Of a DNA stretch of 64,000 nt, positions 19,193 to 28,075 are shown piece by piece. The notes beneath the pieces were generated by a model that saw only the letters and a list, made by a program, of their open reading frames with translations, did no database searches and was not told the origin of the DNA. Origin of the DNA: Haliscomenobacter sp040401995 (lineage in GTDB: Bacteria; Bacteroidota; Bacteroidia; Chitinophagales; Saprospiraceae); assembly GCA_040401995.1 (NCBI GenBank), contig JBBANM010000009.1:45538-109537 (forward strand), read 5' to 3'. The first letter of the stretch is position 1, and each line of letters begins with the position of its first letter. The position numbers and the translations under genes were made by a program.

Positions 19193-19739
19193 GCCTTATT
19201 TACCAGCATTGGCGCAACTGCGCATTCGGGTTTTTCGCGAGTTCCCTTATTTGTACGAAGGGACGATGGCGGCTGAAGAACAATACTTGCTATCCTACAG
19301 CAATAGCCCGGATAGCGTGTTGGTAATTGCTCAGGATGGGGAATCTATTGTCGGTGTGTCAACTGCGCTCCCCTTAACCGATCATGAAGAAAGCGTTCAC
19401 CTTTCTTTTTTAGAAAACGGCTATGATTTAGCGGAGGTGTTTTACTACGGCGAATCAGTTTTATTGCCTGAATACCGCAAGCAAGGTATCGGTGTTGCTT
19501 TTTTTCAAGAACGCGAAAGCTTCGCAAGGCAGTTGCGGCGATTTAAATGGGCGGCATTTTGCGGGGTGGTTCGCCCCAAAGATCATCCGTTAAGACCTGC
19601 AGATTACGAACCTTTGGATGAATTTTGGAAAAAAAGAGGTTTCCAATCTACTGATATGTATGCACAAATGGAATGGCAGGATGTAGAGGAGCAACAACCG
19701 ACATCGAAGTCACTCCGTTTTTGGCTCAAAGCATTGTAA
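19158..19739 (+). CDS. GNAT family N-acetyltransferase
   Basis: 193 residues, overlapping the nitrilase gene by 35 bases, hence translationally coupled. GNAT hallmarks are seen: LAQLRIRVFREFPYLYEG at the front and the acetyl-CoA-binding loop in LLPEYRKQGIGVAFF. Together with the nitrilase it resembles a split form of the fused GNAT/amidohydrolase proteins. Substrate unknown. Confidence 0.88.
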   Translation: MQIFSISGREVEPYLPALAQLRIRVFREFPYLYEGTMAAEEQYLLSYSNSPDSVLVIAQDGESIVGVSTALPLTDHEESVHLSFLENGYDLAEVFYYGESVLLPEYRKQGIGVAFFQERESFARQLRRFKWAAFCGVVRPKDHPLRPADYEPLDEFWKKRGFQSTDMYAQMEWQDVEEQQPTSKSLRFWLKAL

Positions 19740-19748
19740 AAGAGAAGT

Positions 19749-20237
19749 ATGAAAAATATTGTAAACCTTTTTTGGTGTTTAACGCTATTGTTAGTTCTAA
19801 TTGGCAGTGCTGCTAGCAGCCAAGTGCCCATTACCTATCCAACCCAATTGGAGGCAATAAAAGCAGATAAGGAACTAACTACTTTTTTGATGCTATCGGA
19901 TGCAGCAGGAGGATTGTCAGCTTTTGCAGGTGGGAAAAAACCTGCAACGTTGATTGCACCAACGGATCAAGCCTACAATACCAAAGGTGTGGAAAACATG
20001 ATAGCAATGCTCAACCCCCAAAACATGGAATTGTCGATCAGTAGTATCAAGGAACAAATAGTGGAAGGCGCCTTTAGCCCCGAAGATTTGGCCAAAAAAA
20101 CGAGTTTGAAGAACTTGAACGGTAAAGAAATAGCGGTAAGCAAAGCTTACAACGTTTGGTCATTCAACGAAGCCAAAGTGATCCGGGTGATTCGCACCAA
20201 GGAAGGATATCTTTATGTAGTGAATAAGGCGTTTTGA
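19749..20237 (+). CDS. Secreted fasciclin (FAS1) domain protein
   Basis: 162 residues with a signal peptide (LFWCLTLLLVLIGSAASSQ) and one FAS1 domain. The H1 box (ATLIAPTDQAY) and the later LNGKEIAVS and YLYVVNKAF stretches fit. FAS1 proteins mediate adhesion or surface interactions. It starts 9 bases after the GNAT gene, so it may be on the same transcript, although a functional link is not obvious. It is convergent with the sensor kinase gene, 16 bases apart. Confidence 0.8.
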   Translation: MKNIVNLFWCLTLLLVLIGSAASSQVPITYPTQLEAIKADKELTTFLMLSDAAGGLSAFAGGKKPATLIAPTDQAYNTKGVENMIAMLNPQNMELSISSIKEQIVEGAFSPEDLAKKTSLKNLNGKEIAVSKAYNVWSFNEAKVIRVIRTKEGYLYVVNKAF

Positions 20238-20253
20238 ACGAAACTACACTGAA

Positions 20254-23200
20254 TTAGCCAACAATCAATTCTATCTTAAACCCTTCTGTATATTCGGCCG
20301 TTAAACTTCCGCCAATATTTTTTGCCCGCATGGCCATATTGGTCAATCCCAAGCCATCGGATGAAGATTTTCCAATTGGTGACCCATTGTCGTGAATCAG
20401 TAAATTCAATTGAGTTTTATCCTGTCTAAAAACGATCTTAACCAGAGAAGCATCCGAATGTTTCAGCGTGTTGGTGATGGCTTCTTTAAAAATTAAGTAG
20501 ATATTTTGGCGTTTTTCGGGGTCGATGAACTTCTTGCCCTCAATGCCAATTACCTCAAATTGATGCGCGATATTTTTTACGCCTAAATTTTTTTCCGCAA
20601 AAGCGCGCATGCGGTCTATCAAATTTTCGTATTTATCCTTGCGGGAATCGATGACCCAAACGGTATCGCGCATTCGTTCCATGGCGTCGCGACTCATGGC
20701 ACTCAGTTCATTGAGCGCAGTTTTTTGGTCAGTTGGAGCAGTATAGGCCATCACTTGCGATTGCATGGCCAAACCAGATAAAATAGATCCCACGTCATCG
20801 TGCAAATCACTTGAAATTTTGGTGCGGATGGCTTCTAGTACTTTTACTTTCTGAATTCCTTGAGCGGTACGGTATTGGATAAAAGCAAAAACGGCTGCTG
20901 AAAAAAGTATGGCATAACCTAAATAAGCCCACCAAGTTTTCCACCAGGGCGGTCGGATGGAGAATGGATAGGTTAGGGTTTTGCTCCAATAGCCATCGCT
21001 GTTCATGGCTCTGACTTTGAAGGTGTATTTTCCAGGGGGTAAATTGCCATAAGGAACTTCGGTCAAAGTGCTTAATCCGCTCCAATTGGCATCAATCCCT
21101 TCCAGCTGATATTGGTAACGCATCTTTTGGGGCGATTTTGTAGTAATGCCGATGTAGTGGAAGCTTAGAAAATTATTGTTATAGGCTAGGCTCAATTGCG
21201 CGGGAACCGCTTTCCAAGGTAATAAACCTGTAAAATGGACTTGACCAACATGGACGCCGTTGCTCAATGAAAAAGTAGTGTCCGGTTTTTCAGCCAAAAG
21301 TGCCCAAGGGATTGGCTCGTTGAAGAGACTAATGTTGCTAAGTTCAATATGGGGTGTTTCCTTATCCAGTTGGTCACCATCATGATGATATACGCTGAGT
21401 CGATCACTGGCGCCCACCCAGATGTTTTGCGAGCTATCTAGACTGATTGCCCCCAAATAACAGGAAACGCCCAAGAAGCCATCTTCATAGGCATAGTTTT
21501 TGAACAATAGCGGGGACTGGTTTCCTGAAACGGCAGGCGCTGCAAATGACGTTTTTTCCAATTGCAGTAAACCAGCCTGAGACAATTTACTCAATCCGCC
21601 GCGGGTACCCATCCAAATGTTGTCTAGTGCGTCGAGGGTTAAGCTCAATATATTGTTGTTGATCAAACCTTCTTTTTCGCCAAAACGCGTGAATTGCCTT
21701 TGCTGGGGATCCAATTTCACCAATCCTTCGCCGATGGTACTAATCCAGAGTTGCCCCTTTTTATCCACCGCCAAGCCAGATATTTCATCGCTAAAGAAGC
21801 CTTCTTTAGTGGTGAAATGGGTAAAAGAGGTTCGCTTGGGATCGATTTTTGTAAGTCCTCCCCCTTTGGTACCGATCCAAATATTACCTTGCGGATCTTC
21901 GGTAATGCTTTTGATATCGTTGTGACTTAGCCCTTGCTGGGTGGTGTAATTGATCAAAAAATGACCAGTTGGATCCAAATAGGAAACACCGTTGTTCCAA
22001 CTACCAAACCAAAGACCTCCTTGTCGATTTTGATAGATGCAGCGGATGTCGTTGCCGCAAAGCCCAGATTCGGTGGTATAAGTAATGAACCTTTTTCCAT
22101 CAAATTTGGAGACGCCGCCACCCCAAGTACCACACCATAAGTTTCCTTGTCGGTCTTCCAAAAGACTAAAAATACTGTTGTTTTCCAGGTCATGCCCTAA
22201 TCCCTCTGCTTTACCATAACTCCGGAAGGCGTTTTTGGCTGGATCCAATTGCAATAAGCCACCGCCGCGGGTTCCAAACCATAAATTTCCTTTATTATCC
22301 TGTTGTATGTTAAAAATGATATCGCTACTTAAACCTTCCGCTATGGTGTAATGAGAAAATACATTCCCGGCGTATTTGATTACGCCTCCGCCTAATGAGC
22401 TGCACCAGATAGCGCCAGTACGGTCTTCAAGGAGATCCGAAAAAAAAAGGTTGTTTAGCCCTTGTTGATCGGTATACTGCGTCAGGGTTTCCAAGGTAGG
22501 ATTGAGCCGCAAAAGACCGATGCCATCTGACGCAAACCAGACGTTGCGGTTTCTATCTTGTAGAATAGCAGTAATGATGAAATCACGGTTGAGCTGATAG
22601 TGGGCAAAATTGACGCCATCAAAAGTAGAGGCCATGCCACTCACCGATCCCAGCCAAAGTAAACCCGAACGATCTTCGTGAATGGCGTAAATGGGATTGA
22701 ATTTAAGCCCATTTTTGTCGCTATAATGATAAAATGCTTTGCCATCAAACTTAGTCAAACCGCCAGATGAGCCAAACCAAAGATTACCCTTTTGGTCTTC
22801 TAGCGCGCAAATTACGTCGTTGTTGAGCAAGCCTTGTTTTTCAGTAAAATGCATAAAACGCTTACCATCATACTGGAATAAACCTTCGGAGGTGGCGAAC
22901 CAAATGTTTTCAGCGCGGTCTTGGATGATTTTAATAACAGGTTGATCAGAAAAACCTTCGGCGGCGTAATAACTGGTGAAGGCTTTTCCGTCATACTTGG
23001 TCATGCCTCCAGTCCAAAAGCCAAACCAGATATTTCCTTGTTTGTCTTGAAAAATGCTAGCGATATTGTTGCCGCCCAATCCCGTTTTATCGGTGTAAGT
23101 CACGAATTGCTTGCCATCATAGCGACTTACGCCGCCACCATCCGTTCCAATCCAAATACATCCCAATCGATCTTGTAGCAAACAAGTGGCTTGAATGTGT

Positions 23201-23673
23201 TTCAAACCCTGCAGTACACTAAAGGCACTGAAATTATCGGGGTTGTGGTCGGTGATATGGGCATCTTTAGCCACACTGATTTCAGGAATTCCCATGGGTA
23301 TTGGGTGATGAATGGGAACCGTAATGGTTGGTAAGGCGAAATCATTTTGCCCTGGAACACTTTTTAGCGGAGCGCTTGCTTTGACAACGATAGGAGGGGG
23401 GAGTGTTTTAATATTGGTATTGGCGGGGGTAATTTGTGGCTGCGAAATTGGACCTGCAAAACCCGACCCCAGCGCAATAGTTTGAGGCGTTTGAATGCTA
23501 TCATGGGAAAGGATACGTCCTTTGGCGGGAATTTTTTCAAATGAAAACCCCGGTAAATTTTCGGTAGAACGAGCTGGTTGACAACCCAATAACAACAAGC
23601 AAAATAAGCTGAAAAAACTCAAAATTTGTGCACACCAATAAAGGCGAGCGGTGGATCGGTTTTGGGTATTCAT
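20254..23673 (-). CDS. Two-component sensor kinase with two beta-propellers
   Basis: 1139 residues. The start carries a hydrophobic segment and a lipobox-like LLLGC. About 14 regulator-propeller repeats follow (pattern D-x-x-G-N-x-W-x-G-T), enough for two seven-bladed propellers, as in Bacteroidota hybrid sensors. Then come a Y_Y_Y domain (RYQYQLEGID ... PPGKYTFKVRA), one membrane span (WAYLGYAILFSAAVFAFI), a HisKA_3 domain with the phospho-acceptor in SSDLHDDVGS and an HATPase domain (EAITNTLKHSDAS, DGLGLTNM). It is a NarX/LiaS-like kinase, not a fused hybrid: its regulator is the gene 71 bases upstream. The periplasmic propellers presumably sense a ligand such as a carbohydrate. Confidence 0.93.
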   Translation of the reverse strand: MNTQNRSTARLYWCAQILSFFSLFCLLLLGCQPARSTENLPGFSFEKIPAKGRILSHDSIQTPQTIALGSGFAGPISQPQITPANTNIKTLPPPIVVKASAPLKSVPGQNDFALPTITVPIHHPIPMGIPEISVAKDAHITDHNPDNFSAFSVLQGLKHIQATCLLQDRLGCIWIGTDGGGVSRYDGKQFVTYTDKTGLGGNNIASIFQDKQGNIWFGFWTGGMTKYDGKAFTSYYAAEGFSDQPVIKIIQDRAENIWFATSEGLFQYDGKRFMHFTEKQGLLNNDVICALEDQKGNLWFGSSGGLTKFDGKAFYHYSDKNGLKFNPIYAIHEDRSGLLWLGSVSGMASTFDGVNFAHYQLNRDFIITAILQDRNRNVWFASDGIGLLRLNPTLETLTQYTDQQGLNNLFFSDLLEDRTGAIWCSSLGGGVIKYAGNVFSHYTIAEGLSSDIIFNIQQDNKGNLWFGTRGGGLLQLDPAKNAFRSYGKAEGLGHDLENNSIFSLLEDRQGNLWCGTWGGGVSKFDGKRFITYTTESGLCGNDIRCIYQNRQGGLWFGSWNNGVSYLDPTGHFLINYTTQQGLSHNDIKSITEDPQGNIWIGTKGGGLTKIDPKRTSFTHFTTKEGFFSDEISGLAVDKKGQLWISTIGEGLVKLDPQQRQFTRFGEKEGLINNNILSLTLDALDNIWMGTRGGLSKLSQAGLLQLEKTSFAAPAVSGNQSPLLFKNYAYEDGFLGVSCYLGAISLDSSQNIWVGASDRLSVYHHDGDQLDKETPHIELSNISLFNEPIPWALLAEKPDTTFSLSNGVHVGQVHFTGLLPWKAVPAQLSLAYNNNFLSFHYIGITTKSPQKMRYQYQLEGIDANWSGLSTLTEVPYGNLPPGKYTFKVRAMNSDGYWSKTLTYPFSIRPPWWKTWWAYLGYAILFSAAVFAFIQYRTAQGIQKVKVLEAIRTKISSDLHDDVGSILSGLAMQSQVMAYTAPTDQKTALNELSAMSRDAMERMRDTVWVIDSRKDKYENLIDRMRAFAEKNLGVKNIAHQFEVIGIEGKKFIDPEKRQNIYLIFKEAITNTLKHSDASLVKIVFRQDKTQLNLLIHDNGSPIGKSSSDGLGLTNMAMRAKNIGGSLTAEYTEGFKIELIVG

Positions 23674-23744
23674 TGGTTAGAAGGCTTTGAGCAACAAGTC
23701 TATGGATTGTCTGCTCAATATACCAAATATTCGGTTTTGCCCCT

Positions 23745-24386
23745 TTATTTGATGTGGCCTTTCATATATTGTGTAATGGCTTCGGTTTTATTGTTGACTT
23801 GTAGCACTTTGTAGAGCTTTTTTACATGGGTGCGTACCGTTTCGATAGAAATGAATAACTCGTTGGAAATGACGCCATAGCTTTTCCCATCCACCAGTTT
23901 TTCCAAGATCTCTTTTTGTCGATCAGAAAGAATGGTCGCTTTGCTCACCCTGCCACCCATTAAATGGTTGACGATCTCGCGGGCAACCGATGGCGACATG
24001 TAAGAACCTCCATTGGCTACAATACGCAGAGCATCTACAATTTCTTCTAGGCTGGCTTTTTTTGAAATGTAAGAACAAGCACCCGAACACAATGCTTTAA
24101 GGATCACATCTTCCTCCTCATAAGTAGTGAGCATGATGATGTCTTGCTGGGGCATTTTTTCCAAAATTAAAGGAATTGCTTCCAGTCCAGAAAGTCCTGG
24201 TAAGCCAATGTCCAGCAATAAAATATCAGATTGTAGGGTAGGATTGATGGTTAAAGCATGCAAAAAAGATTCTACCGAACCGTATACCATACTCAATTCA
24301 AATTCCTCATGGAATCCGATGAATTTGGATACATTATCGCGTACCACCTTGTTGTCTTCAATAATACTGATTCGAGTCTTTTTCAT
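23745..24386 (-). CDS. NarL/FixJ-type response regulator
   Basis: 213 residues. Receiver domain with acidic pair ED at residues 10-11, phospho-acceptor Asp 59 in ILLLDIGLPG, and lysine near ISKKAS. A LuxR-type helix-turn-helix is at the C-terminus (LSDRQKEILEKLVDGKSYG, TVRTHVKKLYKVL). It lies directly upstream of and on the same strand as the propeller sensor kinase, so they form a two-component pair, regulator first. Targets are unknown. Confidence 0.94.
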   Translation of the reverse strand: MKKTRISIIEDNKVVRDNVSKFIGFHEEFELSMVYGSVESFLHALTINPTLQSDILLLDIGLPGLSGLEAIPLILEKMPQQDIIMLTTYEEEDVILKALCSGACSYISKKASLEEIVDALRIVANGGSYMSPSVAREIVNHLMGGRVSKATILSDRQKEILEKLVDGKSYGVISNELFISIETVRTHVKKLYKVLQVNNKTEAITQYMKGHIK

Positions 24387-24576
24387 GATGTAAGTATTGC
24401 TGTAAAGTTAAGTCCTTTTACCATAAATAAAACTCACCCGCCCGGGTGAATTCAGCTAGCTATTTCTCCTTTTTTTTACCTACTAGGGTGATTGTTCGGC
24501 GATCTCATTTCTACCAATTTTGTGTCATTCGAAGCGTAGTATAATTCATCATTTTTCCACCAAAACCAATATACAA

Positions 24577-25422
24577 ATGACACATCCATTCGTGTTTTTT
24601 TCGACAACAGCGACTTTAAAATCAACAAAACAGCGTATCGTAAATTTTAATGGTTTACTGCCTAAATTGCTGCTTTTTTGCAGCCTATTTTTCATCCTTC
24701 AACCCGTAAAGGCACAAGAGACTTCTGAATTCCAAAACTTCTGGAAAAAAAGCTACATCCAGGCCGATGGGGCAAGTGCCTCCTTAGGAACGCAAGGAGA
24801 AAAAGCAGTATGGACCGTTGAGCAGATTCCCAACAGCAGTGATGTACGCATCAAAAATGTAAAGAGTAACGGTTATTTACATGCCCAAACGGATGCCCGT
24901 TTTCCGGCAGTTGGTACAATAGAACCAGGTTGGTTGAGTGCCATGTGGGTGCTTGAGCCGGTTGCTGGAACTGAATTGGTGCGCATTCGTAACAAATGGC
25001 GGGGTACTTATTTGCATAACGAATCAGGCGGACTTGAGCTAGGAAATATTCAACCGGGCTGGCTAAGCGCGCAATGGCAACGCAATCGCGCATCATCTGT
25101 CGCCAGTACCGCTCCAAGTACAACGAATGGCTGGGTGGCTTTTTTGAACAGCGCCGCCTATGTGGCCAGATATACCCTAACCTATACCATGAATGGCCAG
25201 TCGCAATCCTTCGAAACGGGCAATGTTACCGTGGGCATGACCAGAAGGTTTGACATACCAGCCAGCGCAACCAATGTCAAGGCAAAAGGGGAGTTTATGA
25301 CGGGCTTGGCTTGGGCGCCTTGGAAACCGATATTTGAACAAAACTTCAACAGTGCCCCCAATAAATGTTTCCGCTCCATGGGTACTACGTTCAGTCCTAA
25401 TTGGGACAACAACTGCCAATAA
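24577..25422 (+). CDS. Secreted protein with beta-trefoil-like front and unknown C-terminal domain
   Basis: 281 residues from ATG 24577 (MTHPFVFF); an earlier TTG is less likely. A signal peptide ends at VKAQ. Residues about 50-150 hold two repeats around GYLHAQTDARFPAVGTIEPGW and TYLHNESGGLELGNIQPGW, the pattern of a beta-trefoil or fascin-like fold. The last 95 residues (GWVAFLNSAAYVARYTLTYT ... NCQ) form a separate domain with two cysteines near the end. I cannot name it. The gene is monocistronic with a terminator 37 bases downstream. It may be a carbohydrate-binding or pore-forming secreted protein, but that is a guess. Confidence 0.7.
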   Translation: MTHPFVFFSTTATLKSTKQRIVNFNGLLPKLLLFCSLFFILQPVKAQETSEFQNFWKKSYIQADGASASLGTQGEKAVWTVEQIPNSSDVRIKNVKSNGYLHAQTDARFPAVGTIEPGWLSAMWVLEPVAGTELVRIRNKWRGTYLHNESGGLELGNIQPGWLSAQWQRNRASSVASTAPSTTNGWVAFLNSAAYVARYTLTYTMNGQSQSFETGNVTVGMTRRFDIPASATNVKAKGEFMTGLAWAPWKPIFEQNFNSAPNKCFRSMGTTFSPNWDNNCQ

Positions 25423-25458
25423 ATAGCATTAAAGTCTCTGGATTTTTTATCGAATGTA

Positions 25459-25491
25459 AAATGCCCCTATAGCCGCGTTATTGGGGCATTT
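25459..25491 (+). terminator. Rho-independent terminator
   Basis: Nine-base stem AAATGCCCC (25459-25467) and its complement (25483-25491), followed by a T-rich tail. It closes the secreted-protein gene. Confidence 0.8.
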
Positions 25492-25667
25492 GCTATTTCT
25501 TTGGATACATTTGTGAATCAATATCGCTGTTTCTATTCCTGCACAACGCTACTCATTTATTTTCCTTTCATTCAAAACAGTTAACAAAAAAATGAGTTGG
25601 AAGCATGTAGGCTATCGATGCTATTTTGTATGTTTAGGAAAAGTTCAGCCCGGAAGACCCCCTATAG

Positions 25668-26423
25668 ATGGAAAACGCTAAAATTCTGATTGTTGAAGAC
25701 GAAATCATCATTGCTGCCGACATCTCCATGATGCTCGGTAACCTAGGCTATGATGTCACTGGCATCATACCCCGTGGGGAAGATGCCCTAAAAAGCATTG
25801 AAGGCACCCGTCCCGATTTGATTCTGATGGATGTATCCTTGAAGGGTTCAATGGATGGAGTAGAAACTGCCCTTTTGATTCAAGAAAAATATCAAATACC
25901 GCTTATTTTCCTTACCGCGAATGCCGACGACAATACCTTTGCCCGCGCCAAAGCGGCTCAACCTTACGCTTTTATCTCCAAACCTTTTCGGCAATCTGAT
26001 TTAAATAGAACCATCGAACTGACCTTGCAAAAAGTGGCCGAGGAGAGAGATCAAATCCTTAGCGCCCCATTGCCAGATCCAGCACTAACCGAAGAAAGCA
26101 TCCTTGCCGACCGCATCTTTGTGCGCTACAAAGACCGGATGGTAAAAGTTTTATTAGAAGAAATCCTCTTTGCTGAAGCAGAACGAAGTTACTGCAAAAT
26201 CCATACTGCCACGGGGGAATACCTCATGACCTTACCCCTGGGCGCCTTTGAGGAAAAACTGAAATCCAGCGATTTCATGCGCATTCACCGTTCGCATATT
26301 ATCAATGTCACCAAAATAGATGCGGTCATTGACAACTACAATTACGTGAGCATTGGTAAACATACCCTACCGGTGAGCCGAGGTTTCCAAGAAGCGCTGG
26401 CGTTACGTTTGAAAGTAATTTAA
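25668..26423 (+). CDS. LytTR-family response regulator
   Basis: 251 residues. Receiver domain with EDE at residues 10-12, Asp 55 in LILMDVSLKG, and ISKPFRQSD. A linker follows, then a LytTR DNA-binding domain (about 140-251: DRIFVRYKDRMVKV, AEAERSYCKIHT, FMRIHRSHIINVTKI). No kinase is adjacent, so it is an orphan here. LytTR domains bind short direct repeats spaced by two helical turns; three such repeats at 21-base spacing begin 5 bases after this gene's stop. A kinase gene at 62.4 kb has the same upstream repeats, so it is a possible partner. Confidence 0.93.
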   Translation: MENAKILIVEDEIIIAADISMMLGNLGYDVTGIIPRGEDALKSIEGTRPDLILMDVSLKGSMDGVETALLIQEKYQIPLIFLTANADDNTFARAKAAQPYAFISKPFRQSDLNRTIELTLQKVAEERDQILSAPLPDPALTEESILADRIFVRYKDRMVKVLLEEILFAEAERSYCKIHTATGEYLMTLPLGAFEEKLKSSDFMRIHRSHIINVTKIDAVIDNYNYVSIGKHTLPVSRGFQEALALRLKVI

Positions 26424-26425
26424 AT

Positions 26426-26516
26426 CCATTCGGAGGAAGAAATAGTCCATTGGGAAAGCCCAATTGCCCATTCGGACATTAGCACTAGCCAACCCGCTTT
26501 TTTCCCTACATCTTTG
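26426..26516 (+). promoter_or_regulatory. Triple 21-base direct repeat with -7 box (candidate LytTR operator 1)
   Basis: Three copies of CCATTCGG/CCATTGGG-type motif, with ATT at 26428, 26449 and 26470: exactly 21 bases apart. A -7 box CATCTTTG begins at 26509, 39 bases after the third repeat. The same 39-base distance is seen at 27999-28038 and nearly the same at 62269-62307. LytTR proteins are known to bind paired direct repeats about 21 bases apart, so this is a strong candidate. Any product of this promoter is uncertain; the nearest clear gene starts at 26758. Confidence 0.7.
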
Positions 26517-26541
26517 TTTCAGACAAGGAGCTAATCTCTTC

Positions 26542-26640
26542 ATGCTCAAATTCAATGTTGATCTTTTAAAGTTCAATACCAGGAATACAAAGACCCGGGT
26601 ATTCAAATTTTTATTGGCAACGCTAAATTTAACAATTTGA
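26542..26640 (+). CDS. Possible 32-residue peptide
   Basis: ATG 26542 to TGA 26640. The peptide is basic and moderately hydrophobic at its end (KFLLATLNLTI). Support is only positional: it is the first ATG after the candidate LytTR-controlled -7 box, with AAGGAG 12 bases upstream. It could equally be an untranslated leader. Confidence 0.25.
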   Translation: MLKFNVDLLKFNTRNTKTRVFKFLLATLNLTI

Positions 26641-26757
26641 TTACATGATTAATCAAACACACTATTAGTGCCTTGTCAAGCTATTTGGGTAGTCTGTTTA
26701 TCCAAAGGGAAGTATAACTTAAGAAACATTATTTAATAACGTTCAACCTTTAAACCA

Positions 26758-27642
26758 ATGTCAACAGCAACAGCAACCACCCCGACATTGCAAATCAGCA
26801 ATGTCAAAGCTGCGGATCCAGGCGTGTCGTTTATTTTGCACGACTTTGGGGAGTTCCATGAAACCCTTACGCTTAAGGTTACCATGACCGGAAATGAAGC
26901 AGGACATTCGGTCGAATATGTTAGCATCGTGTCTATCAAACAACCCATATACGACGAAGATCTTCATTTTGAAGTGCCATTTGGCGATGTGAAATACAAC
27001 AGTCAATCTAATTTGGACTACAAATTGGAATTGTTTTCTCCTTGGGATTGTGATCTTGAGCATAATAAACCATTCCAAATAATTAAAGGTAGCGTATTGA
27101 ACCAACAAGGGCATAAAAAATGTGCAGCAATTGAAGGCGACTATGACCTTATTGTTGCTCCGGTCAGTGGAGATTTATATTGCATTAAAAAAAGAAACAC
27201 CGAAAGTGGTAAAGTGGAAATAACTGTCAGGAAACAGTTGGCAGAAGATGGGCGTTATGGAAATTTCCAAAATGCTTCGGTATTTAAAACACCGCTACCT
27301 GCTATTTCTTATGACATGTATTATAAATTTCTGATTGCCCAAAATGGAGATCTATTCCTGATTCATAAAAAAACCGGGAAAAAAGAATATACCATGCAAA
27401 TGCTCAGTGCTAAGAATAGCTATCAACGGATAGACTGGGAAGGACCACTTGAACTTCCGGTAACGGATGCAGATGTCGATTGGGAATTCAATATTACCTT
27501 AACTGTCCCGATGCTGCGCACCTTAATTGCCTATCAAAAAATAAGCGCTGCAGGTGAACCGCAACAAATTTACAAAGGGATCTATGGCTTACCGCCTAAT
27601 AGCAATAAGTACCCCTTTTTATTGCTTGGCGAGTTGTCGTAA
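26758..27642 (+). CDS. Protein of unknown function, 294 residues
   Basis: No signal peptide, no membrane span and no family I recognise. The first 110 residues look beta-rich (LTLKVTMTGNEAGHS ... LDYKLELFSPWDCD), and the rest reads as a globular domain with charged and aromatic residues (FLIAQNGDLFLIHKKTG resembles the repeated strand of propeller or lectin-like proteins). It starts with low-complexity STATATTPT. It is isolated between the operator regions; the MITE-like structure follows. Confidence 0.6.
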   Translation: MSTATATTPTLQISNVKAADPGVSFILHDFGEFHETLTLKVTMTGNEAGHSVEYVSIVSIKQPIYDEDLHFEVPFGDVKYNSQSNLDYKLELFSPWDCDLEHNKPFQIIKGSVLNQQGHKKCAAIEGDYDLIVAPVSGDLYCIKKRNTESGKVEITVRKQLAEDGRYGNFQNASVFKTPLPAISYDMYYKFLIAQNGDLFLIHKKTGKKEYTMQMLSAKNSYQRIDWEGPLELPVTDADVDWEFNITLTVPMLRTLIAYQKISAAGEPQQIYKGIYGLPPNSNKYPFLLLGELS

Positions 27643-27713
27643 GTGATGCAAAATCAGCACCAAAGCGAAAGAATTGCCTCATTGGTTTGAAATAGGTGGA
27701 TCGATAAACATTG

Positions 27714-27937
27714 CGAATTATCGTAACTATCCAGTAGTCCTTAAGATTCCCGAAGGGAATGTATGTTTATAGCAGATAGCACAAGTATTGTCCAAATCCC
27801 GAAGGGATTATATGTTTATATGCCAAGGATAAACATGTAATCCCTTCGGGATTTGGAAAAAAGGTCTTAGACCGTGCTATAAATATAAATTCCCTTTGGG
27901 AATAAAACAGGGCCTAGATAGTTACGAATTATCGATC
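27714..27937. repeat. Nested inverted-repeat (MITE-like) element with CCCGAAGGG cores
   Basis: Outer arms: CGTAACTATC near 27722-27731 and its complement in 27917-27926. Middle arms: ATTCCCGAAGGGAAT at about 27746 with ATGTTTATAGCA versus the complement at 27874-27903. Innermost hairpin: 27791-27819 against 27829-27857, 29-base arms with one mismatch. The middle and inner units share ATCCCGAAGGGAT-ATGTTTATA, so the structure looks like copies of one short palindromic unit in opposing orientations. No coding potential. Confidence 0.75.
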
Positions 27938-27954
27938 TATCATTCCCCTTCATT

Positions 27955-28045
27955 TCATTCGGAGGGAAATCCTGACCATTGGGATAACCAAACCTACCAT
28001 TGGGAAGAACTTGCTTGCCTCCTCCCTTTTTCTGGCCCATCTTTG
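27955..28045 (+). promoter_or_regulatory. Triple 21-base direct repeat with -7 box (candidate LytTR operator 2)
   Basis: ATT of the motif at 27957 (ATTCGG), 27978 and 27999 (both CCATTGGG), spacing exactly 21. The -7 box CATCTTTG begins at 28038, 39 bases after the third repeat, and the small membrane protein gene starts at 28076, about 31 bases after the box. This is the clearest operator-promoter-gene arrangement in the window. Confidence 0.75.
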
Positions 28046-28075
28046 AATCATCATTAACACAAAAATCAACCTAAT

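Larger units (their letters stand above)
26424..26757. other. Intergenic region with LytTR-like operator, -7 box and a tiny frame
   Basis: 334 bases after the LytTR regulator gene. It holds the direct-repeat operator and -7 box listed separately. A 32-codon frame starts at ATG 26542 (MLKFNVDLLKF), 26 bases after the -7 box, with AAGGAG ahead of it, and ends at 26640. Whether it is translated cannot be judged. The rest looks like an AT-rich leader of the unknown gene at 26758. Confidence 0.5.
27643..28075. other. Intergenic region filled by a nested inverted-repeat element and an operator
   Basis: 433 bases without a gene. From about 27714 to 27937 a nested inverted repeat dominates; from 27957 to 28045 the second LytTR-like operator and -7 box precede the small membrane protein gene. 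Both are listed separately. Confidence 0.7.
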
